A DNA stretch of 54,020 bases from an uncultured Muribaculum sp. GTDB lineage: Bacteria > Bacteroidota > Bacteroidia > Bacteroidales > Muribaculaceae. Of the stretch, positions 8,970-18,714 are shown piece after piece; position 1 is the stretch's first letter; every line of letters starts with the position of its first letter. Location: assembly GCA_910589555.1 (NCBI GenBank), contig CAJUTE010000013.1:1-54020 (forward strand), written 5' to 3'. A program made the position numbers and the translations under genes. The notes beneath the pieces were generated by a model, which did no database searches, was not told the origin of the DNA, and was given only the letters and a program-made list of their open reading frames with translations.

Positions 8970-10040
8970 ATGTGCGAGACCCAAAAAGCCATCCTGGTTC
9001 TTGAAGATGGTACAACTTTTGAGGGCAAATCCTTCGGATATGCCGCATCAACCGCCGGCGAAGTAGTGTTCAACACCGCAATGACCGGCTATCCCGAGAG
9101 TTTAACAGACCCGTCCTACGAAGGACAAATCTTAGTAACAACCTATCCTATTCTTGGCAATTACGGAGTCCCGCCACGCCGCGAAAAAAACGATGTAAGC
9201 GAATACTACGAAAGCGAGCATATACACTGCAAGGCGATCGTAGCCCAGGACTACACTTGGGAACCGAGCCACTGGCAATCTGACCGGAGCCTCGCCGACT
9301 GGCTCAAAGAAGAAAAAATCGCGGGAATATACGGCATCGACACCCGAGCCCTCACCAAACATCTGCGCGAACACGGATCAATGCTTGGCAAAATCATCAT
9401 CGAAGGGTGTCCCGACATTGACTTCTACGACCCGAATGCGGAAAATCTTGTGGCTAAAGTGAGCTGCCGCTCGGTAGAAGAGCATGGCGAAGGCGAAAAG
9501 ACTGTGGTGCTCGTCGATTGCGGAGTGAAGCATAACATAATCAGGTGTCTCACACGCCGTGGCGTGAGAGTGGTGAGAGTGCCATGGGACTACGACTTCA
9601 CATCAATACCCTACGACGGACTTTTCATATCCAACGGTCCGGGCAACCCCGACCTCGCTGAAAAAACTGTGGAGAACATCCGCAAGGCTATCGAGATAGG
9701 CAAACCGATATGCGGAATATGCATGGGCAATCAGCTTCTGTCAAAAGCCGCCGGAGCAAAGACCTACAAGCTCGCCTACGGACACCGCAGCCACAACCAG
9801 CCGGTGCGTCAGGTGGGCACCGAACGCTGTTTCATCACCTCCCAGAACCATGGATTTGCAGTCGACAGCAACACTCTGCCCGACGACTGGGAACCATTGT
9901 TCATCAACATGAACGACGGCACCAACGAAGGAATACGCCACAAGACCAAGCCTTTCTTCTCGGCTCAGTTCCATCCCGAAGCTTCATCAGGTCCAAAGGA
10001 CACCGAATTTTTGTTTGACGAGTTTATTAACATGATTTAA
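8970..10040 (+). CDS. carA: Carbamoyl-phosphate synthase small (glutaminase) subunit
   Basis: The glutamine amidotransferase subunit of carbamoyl-phosphate synthase, which supplies ammonia to CarB for arginine and pyrimidine synthesis. It has 356 residues. The N-terminal CPSase small-chain domain (1-about 150) is followed by a class I GATase domain, with the nucleophile C251 in CGICMGNQ and the catalytic pair H335/E337 in FHPEASSGP. Its start (MCETQKAILVLEDG) lies 65 bp after the -7 box. The gene ends 21 bp before carB, forming the standard carAB operon. All active-site residues are present. Confidence 0.97.
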   Translation: MCETQKAILVLEDGTTFEGKSFGYAASTAGEVVFNTAMTGYPESLTDPSYEGQILVTTYPILGNYGVPPRREKNDVSEYYESEHIHCKAIVAQDYTWEPSHWQSDRSLADWLKEEKIAGIYGIDTRALTKHLREHGSMLGKIIIEGCPDIDFYDPNAENLVAKVSCRSVEEHGEGEKTVVLVDCGVKHNIIRCLTRRGVRVVRVPWDYDFTSIPYDGLFISNGPGNPDLAEKTVENIRKAIEIGKPICGICMGNQLLSKAAGAKTYKLAYGHRSHNQPVRQVGTERCFITSQNHGFAVDSNTLPDDWEPLFINMNDGTNEGIRHKTKPFFSAQFHPEASSGPKDTEFLFDEFINMI

Positions 10041-10061
10041 AATCCTCATCTCATTGCAATC

Positions 10062-13000
10062 ATGAATCAACATTCAATAAAAAAAGTATTGCTGCTCGGC
10101 AGCGGCGCGTTGAAAATCGGAGAAGCCGGAGAATTTGACTACTCAGGCTCCCAAGCGTTGAAAGCGATGAAAGAGGAGGGCATATCGACTGTGCTCATCA
10201 ACCCCAACATCGCCACCGTCCAGACCTCCGACGGATTTGCCGACAAAATATATTTCCTCCCGGTAACACCCTATTTCGTAGAAAAAGTAATCGAAAAGGA
10301 ACGCCCCGAAGGTATAATGCTCGCATTCGGCGGACAAACCGCGCTCAACTGCGGAGTGGCGCTATATGAAAGCGGCGTGCTGGAAAAGTATGGCGTGCAG
10401 GTGCTCGGAACACCCGTAAGAGCCATCATGGACACTGAGGATCGCGAACTCTTTGTGAAGAAACTCGACGAAATCAACGTAAAAACCATAAAAAGCGAGG
10501 CGGTGAGCAACATCCCCGACGCTATCAAAGCCGCTTCAGAACTGGGATATCCCGTAATCGTGCGCGCAGCCTATGCGCTTGGCGGACTCGGCAGCGGATT
10601 CTGCGACGACGAGCAGCAACTGGTGGCGCTTGTGGAGAAAGCACTCGCATTCTCACCGCAGGTGCTCATCGAAAAGTCGCTCAAAGGATGGAAAGAGGTG
10701 GAATATGAAGTGGTGCGCGACCGCTTTGACAACTGTATCACCGTGTGCAACATGGAGAACTTCGACCCGCTCGGCATCCACACCGGCGAGTCGATCGTGG
10801 TGGCGCCGTCACAGACACTCTCCAACGAGGACTACCACTATCTGAGAAAGCTCGCCATAAAAATCATACGCCACATCGGCATCGTCGGCGAGTGCAACGT
10901 CCAGTATGCATTTGACCCGGCTTCGATGGACTACCGCGTGATCGAGGTAAACGCTCGCTTGTCGCGCTCATCAGCACTCGCATCCAAGGCAACAGGCTAC
11001 CCGCTCGCGTTCGTCGCCGCGAAGCTCGGATTGGGCTATGGACTCTTTGACCTCAAAAACTCGGTGACAAAAGTCACCTCGGCATTCTTCGAACCGGCTC
11101 TTGACTATATCGTGGTGAAAATCCCTCGCTGGGACTTGGGTAAATTCCACGGCGTGAAACGCGAGATCGGCTCCTCGATGAAGTCGGTGGGCGAAGTGAT
11201 GTCAATCGGCAGAACATTTGAGGAAGCGATTCAGAAGGGACTCCGAATGATAGGACAAGGCATGCACGGATTCGTGGAAAACAAAGAGCTTAAAGTGCCC
11301 GACATCGACCACGCGCTTGCCGACCCTACCGACAAACGAATATTTGTCATCTCAAAGGCTATGCGTCAAGGCTATTCAGTGGAGCGCCTTCATGAACTGA
11401 CCAAAATCGACCGTTGGTTCCTCAACAAGCTCCACAATATTGTCATGACAGCCGACGAGCTCGAAACCTACGATTCACTCGACAAAGTTCCCGTGGCGCT
11501 GCTACGTCAGGCGAAAAGTCAAGGCTTCAGCGACTTCCAGATAGCCCGCGCATTGCTGAAAGAGAGCCTTGCCGATGCCGAAACTGAAATCATAAAAGTG
11601 CGTGAATTCCGCAAGTCGCTCGGCATTGTCCCCGTAGTGAAACAGATCGACACTCTCGGAGCGGAATATCCGGCAATGACCAACTACCTATATCTCACCT
11701 ACAACGGCGACACCAACGATGTCAACTATCTGCATGACCACAAGTCGATCGTAGTGCTTGGCTCAGGTGCCTACCGCATCGGAAGCTCGGTGGAATTTGA
11801 CTGGTGCTCGGTCAACGCGCTTATGACCGTGAAACGCGAAGGCTGGCGCTCGGTGATGATAAACTACAATCCCGAAACCGTGTCGACCGACTACGATATG
11901 TGTGACCGCCTGTACTTCGACGAGCTCACCTACGAGCGCGTAATGGACATCCTCGACCTGGAACAGCCCCACGGCGTGATCCTCTCGGTGGGCGGACAGA
12001 TACCCAACAACCTCGCCACCCGACTCGACAACGCCAAGGTTCCTATTCTTGGCACCTCGGCAACCTCGATCGACAATGCCGAAGACCGCCACAAGTTCTC
12101 GGCGATGCTCGACGAGATAGGTGTCGACCAGCCCAGATGGCGCGAGCTCACATCATTTGACGACATCCACAAGTTCATCGACGAAGTAGGCTTCCCGGTG
12201 CTTGTGCGACCCAGCTACGTACTGTCAGGTGCGGCAATGAACGTGTGCAGCAACAATGAGGAGCTCGAGCGCTTCCTCAAGCTCGCCGCCAACGTGTCGA
12301 AACAGCATCCGGTGGTAGTGACCGAGTTCATCCAGAACGCCAAGGAGATCGAGATGGATGCCGTGGCGCAGAACGGCGAAATCAAGGTCTACGCCATTTC
12401 GGAGCACATCGAGTTTGCCGGCGTACACTCCGGCGACGCCACCATCCAGTTCCCGCCTCAGAAACTCTATGTGGAGACAATACGCCGCATCAAGAAAGTG
12501 AGCCAAAAGATAGCCAAGGCGCTCAACATCTCGGGACCGTTCAACATCCAGTTCCTCGCCAAGAACAATGACATAAAGGTGATCGAGTGCAACCTCCGCG
12601 CCTCACGTTCATTCCCGTTTGTCAGCAAGGTGCTGAAGCTCAACTTCATCGACATTGCCACACGCGTCATGCTCGGACACGATGTCGAGAAACCCCACAA
12701 AAATGCGTTTGACCTCGATTACGTGGGCATCAAGGCATCGCAGTTCTCATTCTCACGTCTTCAGGGCGCCGACCCCGTGCTTGGCGTTGACATGGCATCC
12801 ACCGGCGAGGTGGGTTGCATCGGCGCCGACACCGATGAAGCTATCCTCAAGGCAATGCTCTCCGTGGGCATGAGAGTCCCCTCCAAAGGAAAGGGCGTGC
12901 TGCTCTCCACCGGAACCCCGAAACAGAAAGCAGATATGCTCGATGCGGCACATCTGCTCCACAACAACGGCTACGCCCTGTATGCCACCGGAGGAACCCA

Positions 13001-13292
13001 TCAGTTCCTCACCGACAATGGCATTCCGGCTATAAAGGTCTACTGGCCGAGCCAGCCCGATATGCAGCCGCAGGCGCTGGAACTGCTCCACCGCAAAGAT
13101 GTGGACCTCGTGGTTAACATCCCCAAGAACCTTTCGGAAACAGAGCTGACCAACGGCTACAGAATACGCCGCGCCGCCATCGACCTCAACATCCCCTTGC
13201 TCACCAATGCCCGCCTTGCATCGGCATTCATCCGAGCATTCACCACTCTGCCGGTCGACGACATCGAAATCCGCTCCTGGGACGAATACTAA
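10062..13292 (+). CDS. carB: Carbamoyl-phosphate synthase large subunit
   Basis: The 1076-residue synthetase subunit makes carbamoyl phosphate from bicarbonate, ammonia and two ATP. It shows the expected duplicated layout: an N-terminal ATP-grasp half beginning with KVLLLGSGALKIGEAGEFDYSG, an oligomerisation region around 400-550, a second ATP-grasp half beginning with SIVVLGSGAYRIGSSVEFDWC, and a C-terminal MGS-like allosteric domain from about 930, where pyrimidine effectors bind in relatives. Length and motifs are normal. It is co-transcribed with carA and followed 30 bp later by a strong terminator. Confidence 0.97.
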   Translation: MNQHSIKKVLLLGSGALKIGEAGEFDYSGSQALKAMKEEGISTVLINPNIATVQTSDGFADKIYFLPVTPYFVEKVIEKERPEGIMLAFGGQTALNCGVALYESGVLEKYGVQVLGTPVRAIMDTEDRELFVKKLDEINVKTIKSEAVSNIPDAIKAASELGYPVIVRAAYALGGLGSGFCDDEQQLVALVEKALAFSPQVLIEKSLKGWKEVEYEVVRDRFDNCITVCNMENFDPLGIHTGESIVVAPSQTLSNEDYHYLRKLAIKIIRHIGIVGECNVQYAFDPASMDYRVIEVNARLSRSSALASKATGYPLAFVAAKLGLGYGLFDLKNSVTKVTSAFFEPALDYIVVKIPRWDLGKFHGVKREIGSSMKSVGEVMSIGRTFEEAIQKGLRMIGQGMHGFVENKELKVPDIDHALADPTDKRIFVISKAMRQGYSVERLHELTKIDRWFLNKLHNIVMTADELETYDSLDKVPVALLRQAKSQGFSDFQIARALLKESLADAETEIIKVREFRKSLGIVPVVKQIDTLGAEYPAMTNYLYLTYNGDTNDVNYLHDHKSIVVLGSGAYRIGSSVEFDWCSVNALMTVKREGWRSVMINYNPETVSTDYDMCDRLYFDELTYERVMDILDLEQPHGVILSVGGQIPNNLATRLDNAKVPILGTSATSIDNAEDRHKFSAMLDEIGVDQPRWRELTSFDDIHKFIDEVGFPVLVRPSYVLSGAAMNVCSNNEELERFLKLAANVSKQHPVVVTEFIQNAKEIEMDAVAQNGEIKVYAISEHIEFAGVHSGDATIQFPPQKLYVETIRRIKKVSQKIAKALNISGPFNIQFLAKNNDIKVIECNLRASRSFPFVSKVLKLNFIDIATRVMLGHDVEKPHKNAFDLDYVGIKASQFSFSRLQGADPVLGVDMASTGEVGCIGADTDEAILKAMLSVGMRVPSKGKGVLLSTGTPKQKADMLDAAHLLHNNGYALYATGGTHQFLTDNGIPAIKVYWPSQPDMQPQALELLHRKDVDLVVNIPKNLSETELTNGYRIRRAAIDLNIPLLTNARLASAFIRAFTTLPVDDIEIRSWDEY

Positions 13293-13321
13293 CAGCACCA
13301 ACTTCCAAACAAGCTAAAATC

Positions 13322-13359
13322 AAACGGCTGATTGCTACTCGGATAGCAATCAGCCGTTT
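13322..13359 (+). terminator. Terminator after carB
   Basis: A 16-bp perfect stem (13322-13337 with 13344-13359), six-base loop and a TTT-ATTTAT tail, 30 bp after the carB stop. Confidence 0.85.
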
Positions 13360-13365
13360 ATTTAT

Positions 13366-13580
13366 ATGTCGCAAAATTTAGATGCGGCAGGTATGCTAAA
13401 CAGACTCGCCCCTCCCGGGGCTCGTGGTAGGGTGTGTCGCGGTCCACGGCTTCGCTTCGCTCAGCCGCGGTTAAAAACTGACACGTGCCTGGCGGCACTT
13501 AGCTCGATCAATACGGATTTATTACCCAAATTATTTTCTGATTTTGCCGTGCAGCAGTGAAAATATAATCAAGAAAGGTC
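13366..13580. other. Gene-free GC-rich stretch before tRNA-Pro
   Basis: A gene-free interval with short GC-rich inverted repeats (for example CCACGGCTTCG...CAGCCGCGG around 13443-13468). I see no gene. The composition resembles the hairpin-rich region at 14.3-14.8 kb. Confidence 0.4.
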
Positions 13581-13611
13581 TTGCGCGGTTGAAAAAGTTT
13601 TTCTACCTTTG
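13581..13611 (+). promoter_or_regulatory. Promoter of tRNA-Pro
   Basis: TTG at 13581-13583, a 20-base spacer and TACCTTTG at 13604-13611 match the Bacteroidetes promoter. It lies 17 bp before the tRNA. Confidence 0.7.
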
Positions 13612-13628
13612 CAGTGCCGAAAGGTAAT

Positions 13629-13703
13629 CGGGGCGTAGCGCAGTCCGGTTAGCGCACCTGCTTTGGGAGCAGGGGGTCGCGAGTTCGAATCCCGCCACCC
13701 CGA
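13629..13703 (+). tRNA. tRNA-Pro (anticodon TGG)
   Basis: A 75-nt cloverleaf with anticodon loop CTTTGGGAG, reading TGG. D arm (GCGC...GCGC), anticodon arm and a T loop TTCGAAT are clear; CCA is not encoded. Two positions are not Watson-Crick: C6 faces A67 in the acceptor stem (CGGGGCG against CACCCCG), and A52 faces C62 in the T stem (GCGAG against CCCGC). It is still likely functional, since the promoter and terminator are both good. Confidence 0.92.
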
Positions 13704-13708
13704 CACAT

Positions 13709-13742
13709 AAAAAGAGCTGATTTTTACAAATCAGCTCTTTTT
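13709..13742 (+). terminator. Terminator after tRNA-Pro
   Basis: A 15-bp perfect A/T-flanked stem (13709-13723 with 13728-13742) followed by TTATTTT, six bases beyond the tRNA. Confidence 0.85.
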
Positions 13743-14820
13743 ATTTTGCACCATCCATATACCCACAATATGGATAGATACCATGTCACGAGAAGTTGAA
13801 ATACGGAATCCCCCGCCGCCAACGATGGCGGCTTCGTGTTGGCGGTCTGTGCACATTGATTAAAGGACCAATTTCAAGCAGTCTTCCAGGTCATTTCCTG
13901 AAACTTAGCGAAGTGTAACTTCGGGCGACTCCATCTGCTTCCGCTGTCGTTGTCGGTCGGGTTCTGCGAGCGAGGCTCCTGTCGGAGTACTCCAACGGAT
14001 CCGTGCCTGTCGCGGCGTGGCTCTCGGGGCTGACTGTAGCCGGCTGATGTCAGCGTCCTTCGGGCGTGTTGCCGTGATTGTGGCGGAACCGTGACGGGAT
14101 ATCTCTCCCGCAGATTGATACCGTTATGTTTGTTGGGGCAAAGATAGTGTGTGGTTGATGGGGATTTACCCACTTTTTATCCCACCGGGTGAAATTTTTT
14201 GCACAACGGACTCGTGGGATGGCGTGGTAAAAATGCGGTCAGAACCGCCAGATGTCAGCATGTAGCACCAACGGAATGTCCGGGCATGGATAATTCCCCA
14301 AATATATGGAGTTCCGGAGGAACGATACAATTGTGTCGCTCTTACAGAGCTTAATTAAATTTCGGATCCATTTACCCGGCATTTCGCTAACGCTACATGC
14401 CGGGCTAAACTCTTACGGTCCTACAGACCGATTTTGTATTGGCTGTTTTGTAGTTCCGATTGTAGGACGTCTTCGACGCCCGTTTGTGTGTGCCCTTTCT
14501 CCGCGCCTCGGCTTCGCCTCGTGGCGGAGCTTAAATTATTTTGCCGTTGCACGGCATTGGTGAAATTGTTTTCTTCCGTGACTCGTGATATGGAATTGCA
14601 GTGCCTTACAGGCATTTATGGCATTCTCTTCACATATCTCGTGGGGGGGGGGTGAGTAGTGACGGGACTCGGCAATCATGGCGTTTTTTCAGGGGCACTA
14701 TTTGTGGGGGTTTCCGGGCACAGGTCGCCATAGGCGACCTGTGCCGCGGTTATTCATAAGCCTTGCCTTTCAGGTATTTATGGCTTTTGATGATTTATTC
14801 TCAAAAATAATGGTTCATTT
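13743..14820. repeat. Hairpin-module-rich non-coding region
   Basis: About 1.1 kb without a credible gene. From 14.3 kb it is built of short palindromes. Several share a five-base loop of TTACA or CTACA: GCTC-TTACA-GAGC (14338-14350), CGGTC-CTACA-GACCG (14416-14430) and TGCC-TTACA-GGCA (14602-14614). Others are GTTCC-GGA-GGAAC (14311-14323), an 8-bp stem CCCGGCAT/ATGCCGGG (14375-14404), and a 13-bp perfect stem at 14717-14745. Near 14764-14784 a segment repeats 14602-14622 with three changes. A 99-codon open frame on the minus strand (13874-14173) has no recognisable domain and an arginine- and proline-rich make-up typical of a chance frame. The whole looks like a decayed dispersed repeat family. 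Confidence 0.6.
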
Positions 14821-14845
14821 ATGGTGATTTTTGAATCCAATCCTT

Positions 14846-14853
14846 TAATTTTG
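14846..14853 (+). promoter_or_regulatory. -7 box of the GH105-DUF2264 gene
   Basis: TAATTTTG, matching TAnnTTTG, 24 bp before the chosen ATG at 14878. It overlaps the extended open frame starting at 14821, which argues for the downstream start. Confidence 0.55.
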
Positions 14854-14877
14854 TGTTATCACAATAACCTAATCTAT

Positions 14878-17205
14878 ATGTACCGAAAATACATCCATCG
14901 ACTTTGCGCCTTACTAGCAATGAGCATATTCTCCACATCGTTAACCGCAGCAATCCAAAATCCGGTGAAGGAAGCCGCTGAAGCACGCTCAATAATAGAT
15001 AAAGTCAATGAGCATTGGCAAAATAATAATGATCCTGAAGTAAATGCATTCTGGGACAACGCTGCTTACCACACGGGGAATATGGAGGCTTATCGGCTCA
15101 CCGGCAACGAAAAATGGCTCGACTACTCTACCAGATGGGCTGAACATAACGGCTGGGCAGGAGCAAAAAGCAACGACAAGGAAAAATGGAAATACAGTTA
15201 TGGAGAGTCGGATGAATTTGTTCTTTTCGGCGATTGGCAAGTGTGCTTCCAGACCTACGCCGACCTTTACAATATATTGCCTGAGGACAAACGCATAAAA
15301 CGAGCCAGAGATGTGATGGAATACGAGATGTCGACCCCACGCAACGATTACTGGTGGTGGGCAGACGGTCTTTACATGGTGATGCCGGTTATGACAAAAT
15401 TGTATAAGATCACCGATAATGCCAAATATCTTGACAAACTATATGAATATATTCTGGTATCGGACAGCATAATGTATGACACCGAGACGGGATTGTATTT
15501 CCGTGATGGCAAATATGTGTATCCGGCTCATAAAAGCGCTAATGGCAAGAAAGACTTTTGGGCTCGCGGCGATGGCTGGGTGCTTGCCGGACTTGCCAAG
15601 GTGCTTCAGGATTTACCTGTCAATTACAAGCATCGTCAGTTTTTCGTCGACAAGTATGTCAAGCTCGCCGATGCCGTAGTGGCTTGCCAACAGCCTGCCG
15701 GATATTGGTCCCGTTCAATGCTGGATGAGGCACATGCCCCGGGGCCTGAAACATCCGGGACAGCATTCTTCACCTACGGACTGTTATGGGGCATAAATAA
15801 CGGTTATCTTAACGATGCCAAATATCTTGAAGCAGCCCAAAAAGGATGGAACTATCTAAAAAACACCGCTCTTCAGAAAGATGGACGAGTGGGATATGTG
15901 CAGCCAATCGGAGAAAAAGCGATACCGGGCCAGGTTGTGGACGCGAAATCTACATCCAATTTCGGAGTCGGAGCCTTTCTACTCGCTGCCAGTGAATATG
16001 TAAGATTCGTGGAAGCGGCACATCGCCAAGACCGTGCTTATTGGGTTGACCTGCTCTATAAAATCGCTCATCCTGTGCTCAGTAAGATGTCGACCGGCAA
16101 CCTCAAAAGCGATATGCTTGTTGAAGTCAGCCCGAATTGGGACGGCAGGGATAAAGATGTGGTCTATATGGAAACATTCGGACGTCTTATGGCAGGTATC
16201 GCCCCTTGGCTTGCGTTGCCTGACGACACAAGCGCAGAGGGATTGAAACGCAAAGAACTCCGAGATATGGCTATCGCAAGTTATCGGAACGCAGTTGACC
16301 CGGAAAGCCCGGATTATTTATTGTGGCGTGGTCACGGTCAAGCACTTGTCGACGCTGCTTATATCGCTGAAAGTTTTTTGCGTGCCTATGACGCGCTTTG
16401 GCTGCCGCTCGATGATGTAACCAAGCAGCGTTACGTCAATGAATTCACACAATTGCGCCGAATTGATCCACCTTACACAAATTGGGTCCTTTTCTCCTCA
16501 GCCATAGAGAGCCTGCTTGCCAAGATAGGAGCAGAATGCGATGAATACCGCATCAATTCGGCGATACGCAAGGTTGAGGAATGGTATGTGGGCGACGGAT
16601 GGTATGCCGACGGTCCGGATTTCGCTTACGACTATTACAGCAGCTTTGTTTTCCACCCCATGTATCTCGAAACACTTCAGGCGATGAAAGACTCCGGGAA
16701 GTATACCCGCATCCATTATTCAAAATACTATGACCGCGCAGTCAAGCGCGCTCAGAAGTTCGCAATTGTGCTCGAACGACTAATTTCGCCGGAAGGCACA
16801 TTTCCCGTATTCGGCAGGTCAATTCCCTACAGAATGGCGGCACTACAACCTCTTGCACTGATGGCATGGTATGAGAAGCTTCCTGCCGGACTCACTAACG
16901 GTCAAGTGCGTGCGGCTCTTACTGCCGTGATGCACAGAATGTTTGACGGAAGGGAAAACTTCAACGAAGCCGGATACTTGACAATAGGATTTGCAGGACG
17001 CCAACCCAATATTGCCGACTGGTACACAAACAACGGTTCGCTGTACATGACCACCCTCTCGTTTCTACCTCTTGGCCTACCTGCATCACATCCATTCTGG
17101 ACCGATGCTCCGCTTGAATGGACCAACCAGAAAGCATGGAACGGAAAACCTTTCCCCAAGGACCATCGCTGGGGCGAAACCATGCAACCCAAGGATCTGT
17201 TTTAA
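14878..17205 (+). CDS. Secreted GH105 (unsaturated glycuronyl hydrolase) - DUF2264 fusion
   Basis: A 775-residue exported protein. A signal peptide (to about residue 25, ending LTAA) is followed by a six-hairpin GH88/GH105 domain (about 35-385). Candidate catalytic acids are D163 in WWWADGLYM and D232 in WARGDGWVLAG, the positions equivalent to the two acids of YteR-type rhamnogalacturonyl hydrolases. The segment SGTAFFTYGLLWGINNG is also typical. The second half (about 400-775) matches DUF2264, including ETFGRLMAGIAPWL. GH105 enzymes remove the unsaturated uronate left by polysaccharide lyases. The gene precedes a BNR_4 protein by 28 bp, so the two probably act on the same uronate-containing polysaccharide in the periplasm. 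No SusC/SusD pair accompanies them here. Confidence 0.85.
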   Translation: MYRKYIHRLCALLAMSIFSTSLTAAIQNPVKEAAEARSIIDKVNEHWQNNNDPEVNAFWDNAAYHTGNMEAYRLTGNEKWLDYSTRWAEHNGWAGAKSNDKEKWKYSYGESDEFVLFGDWQVCFQTYADLYNILPEDKRIKRARDVMEYEMSTPRNDYWWWADGLYMVMPVMTKLYKITDNAKYLDKLYEYILVSDSIMYDTETGLYFRDGKYVYPAHKSANGKKDFWARGDGWVLAGLAKVLQDLPVNYKHRQFFVDKYVKLADAVVACQQPAGYWSRSMLDEAHAPGPETSGTAFFTYGLLWGINNGYLNDAKYLEAAQKGWNYLKNTALQKDGRVGYVQPIGEKAIPGQVVDAKSTSNFGVGAFLLAASEYVRFVEAAHRQDRAYWVDLLYKIAHPVLSKMSTGNLKSDMLVEVSPNWDGRDKDVVYMETFGRLMAGIAPWLALPDDTSAEGLKRKELRDMAIASYRNAVDPESPDYLLWRGHGQALVDAAYIAESFLRAYDALWLPLDDVTKQRYVNEFTQLRRIDPPYTNWVLFSSAIESLLAKIGAECDEYRINSAIRKVEEWYVGDGWYADGPDFAYDYYSSFVFHPMYLETLQAMKDSGKYTRIHYSKYYDRAVKRAQKFAIVLERLISPEGTFPVFGRSIPYRMAALQPLALMAWYEKLPAGLTNGQVRAALTAVMHRMFDGRENFNEAGYLTIGFAGRQPNIADWYTNNGSLYMTTLSFLPLGLPASHPFWTDAPLEWTNQKAWNGKPFPKDHRWGETMQPKDLF

Positions 17206-17233
17206 AGTCAATAAACCACCGGACTCACACGCT

Positions 17234-18544
17234 ATGCGGTATCTCTTTTTCATCATTATCTCGCTGATTCTGACCGACACATCGGAATGTGCCAACCCAT
17301 CCGATTCAGCAGGAAATCAAAAGAAATTGACGGAGATAGGTTTGGGCTACAGCAAGACTTCGGTCAATACAGCCGTGTTCCGCACCAACTCACTTGCCAC
17401 ATTTAACGATGTCCAATATATAGCCTACTATGATCCCGAAGGATATGTGACAGTGGGCAAACGCAATATTAATTCCGACAAATGGGAGCTGTCGCGCACC
17501 CGTTTCAAAGGGAATGTCAAGGATGCGCATAACATTATCAGCATCGGGATAGATGGTGAAGGGTATCTCCACATCGCATTTGATCATCACGGCAATCCGC
17601 TTAAATATGCCAGAGCGGTAGCCGCAGGCAGTCTTGAATTTCAGGAGATGGAAGGCATGATTCATGATGATGAAGACAACGTGACATACCCTGAATTTTA
17701 TCGGATGAGGAACGGCGACCTCCTTTTCATATATCGTTCGGGGTCATCGGGCAGAGGCAATATGGTAATCAACCGCTATGATGTGGAAAATAAACGCTGG
17801 CGCCGTGTCCAAGACGCATTGATTGACGGAGAGGATGAACGCAGCCCCTATTGGCAAGTATCTGTGGACAACAATGACGTAATCCATGTATCGTGGGTGT
17901 GGCGTGAGACGTGGCTCGTCGAGACCAATCATGATATGTGCTACGCCCGTTCGGAGGACGGAGGGACGACATGGGTAAAATCTGACGGCACCCGCTACAC
18001 CCTGCCGATAAATGCATCCAATGCCGAATATGCCTGCCGGATCAGCCAAAATTCGGAACTTATCAATCAGACATCCATGACCGCCGACGACGCTTCACGT
18101 CCATACATAGCGAGCTACTGGAGAGAGCAAGGGGACAGCATCCCCCAATACCATATATTGTGGCACGACGGCACACAATGGCAAAAGCGCGTCATATCGT
18201 CGCGCATCACACCGTTTTCACTATCCGGCGGAGGGACTAAAATGATTCCTGTCTCACGTCCGCAGATAATCGTCGACGGAGATTTCATAGGAGTATTGTT
18301 TCGTGATGCTGAACGCAGCAGCAAGGTATCGCTGCTGTCGACTTATGATGGTCCGACGGGGGATTGGACGGCAAGTGATTTGACTGACTTTTCGGTAGGA
18401 GCCTGGGAGCCGACATTTGACGTCGACCTGTGGCGCGCCAACCGCTCATTAAGCATTTTTATCCAAAACACTTCGCAAGGTGATGGCGAACGTGTCATGG
18501 AAAATGCCGGCAACAGCACAGTGTATGTACTTGACTTATTCTAA
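17234..18544 (+). CDS. Secreted BNR_4 beta-propeller protein, candidate polysaccharide lyase
   Basis: A 436-residue protein with a signal peptide (about 1-19) and a BNR-4 repeat beta-propeller. Recognisable features are the early NSLATFNDVQYIAYYDPEGYVTVGKR segment (about residues 54-79), DAHNIISIGIDGEGYLHIAFDHHGNPL around 97-123, and repeated D-G-x-T-W-like turns. This fold contains ulvan and related lyases (PL24/PL25 type) as well as uncharacterised glycan-active proteins. The paired His residues in FDHHGNPL are reminiscent of lyase active sites, but I cannot prove activity. It directly follows the GH105 gene, which would hydrolyse the unsaturated products a lyase makes. Start 17234 is chosen because it begins the signal peptide. 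Confidence 0.78.
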   Translation: MRYLFFIIISLILTDTSECANPSDSAGNQKKLTEIGLGYSKTSVNTAVFRTNSLATFNDVQYIAYYDPEGYVTVGKRNINSDKWELSRTRFKGNVKDAHNIISIGIDGEGYLHIAFDHHGNPLKYARAVAAGSLEFQEMEGMIHDDEDNVTYPEFYRMRNGDLLFIYRSGSSGRGNMVINRYDVENKRWRRVQDALIDGEDERSPYWQVSVDNNDVIHVSWVWRETWLVETNHDMCYARSEDGGTTWVKSDGTRYTLPINASNAEYACRISQNSELINQTSMTADDASRPYIASYWREQGDSIPQYHILWHDGTQWQKRVISSRITPFSLSGGGTKMIPVSRPQIIVDGDFIGVLFRDAERSSKVSLLSTYDGPTGDWTASDLTDFSVGAWEPTFDVDLWRANRSLSIFIQNTSQGDGERVMENAGNSTVYVLDLF

Positions 18545-18714
18545 CTTTTAATTTCAATACAAGCTCTAAGATTCTTATGGGTATTTCGAAACAATATGGC
18601 GATGACTGATGCCGCGTGACACACTGATCCGGCTGAAAAATAGATGTGAGAGTGTGTGCGGCAATGCGGTTATATTGTATTTTTATCGGACATCACCAAT
18701 TTTTTAATAATCCA

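Noticed and set aside
13366..13560. 64-codon plus-strand frame after the carB terminator
   Set aside because: It starts inside the tail of the carB terminator, has chance-like composition and lies in a palindrome-rich sequence.
13874..14173. 99-codon open frame on the minus strand between tRNA-Pro and the GH105 gene
   Set aside because: Arg/Pro/Ser-rich, no domain, no promoter, inside a repeat- and hairpin-rich stretch. Treated as non-coding.
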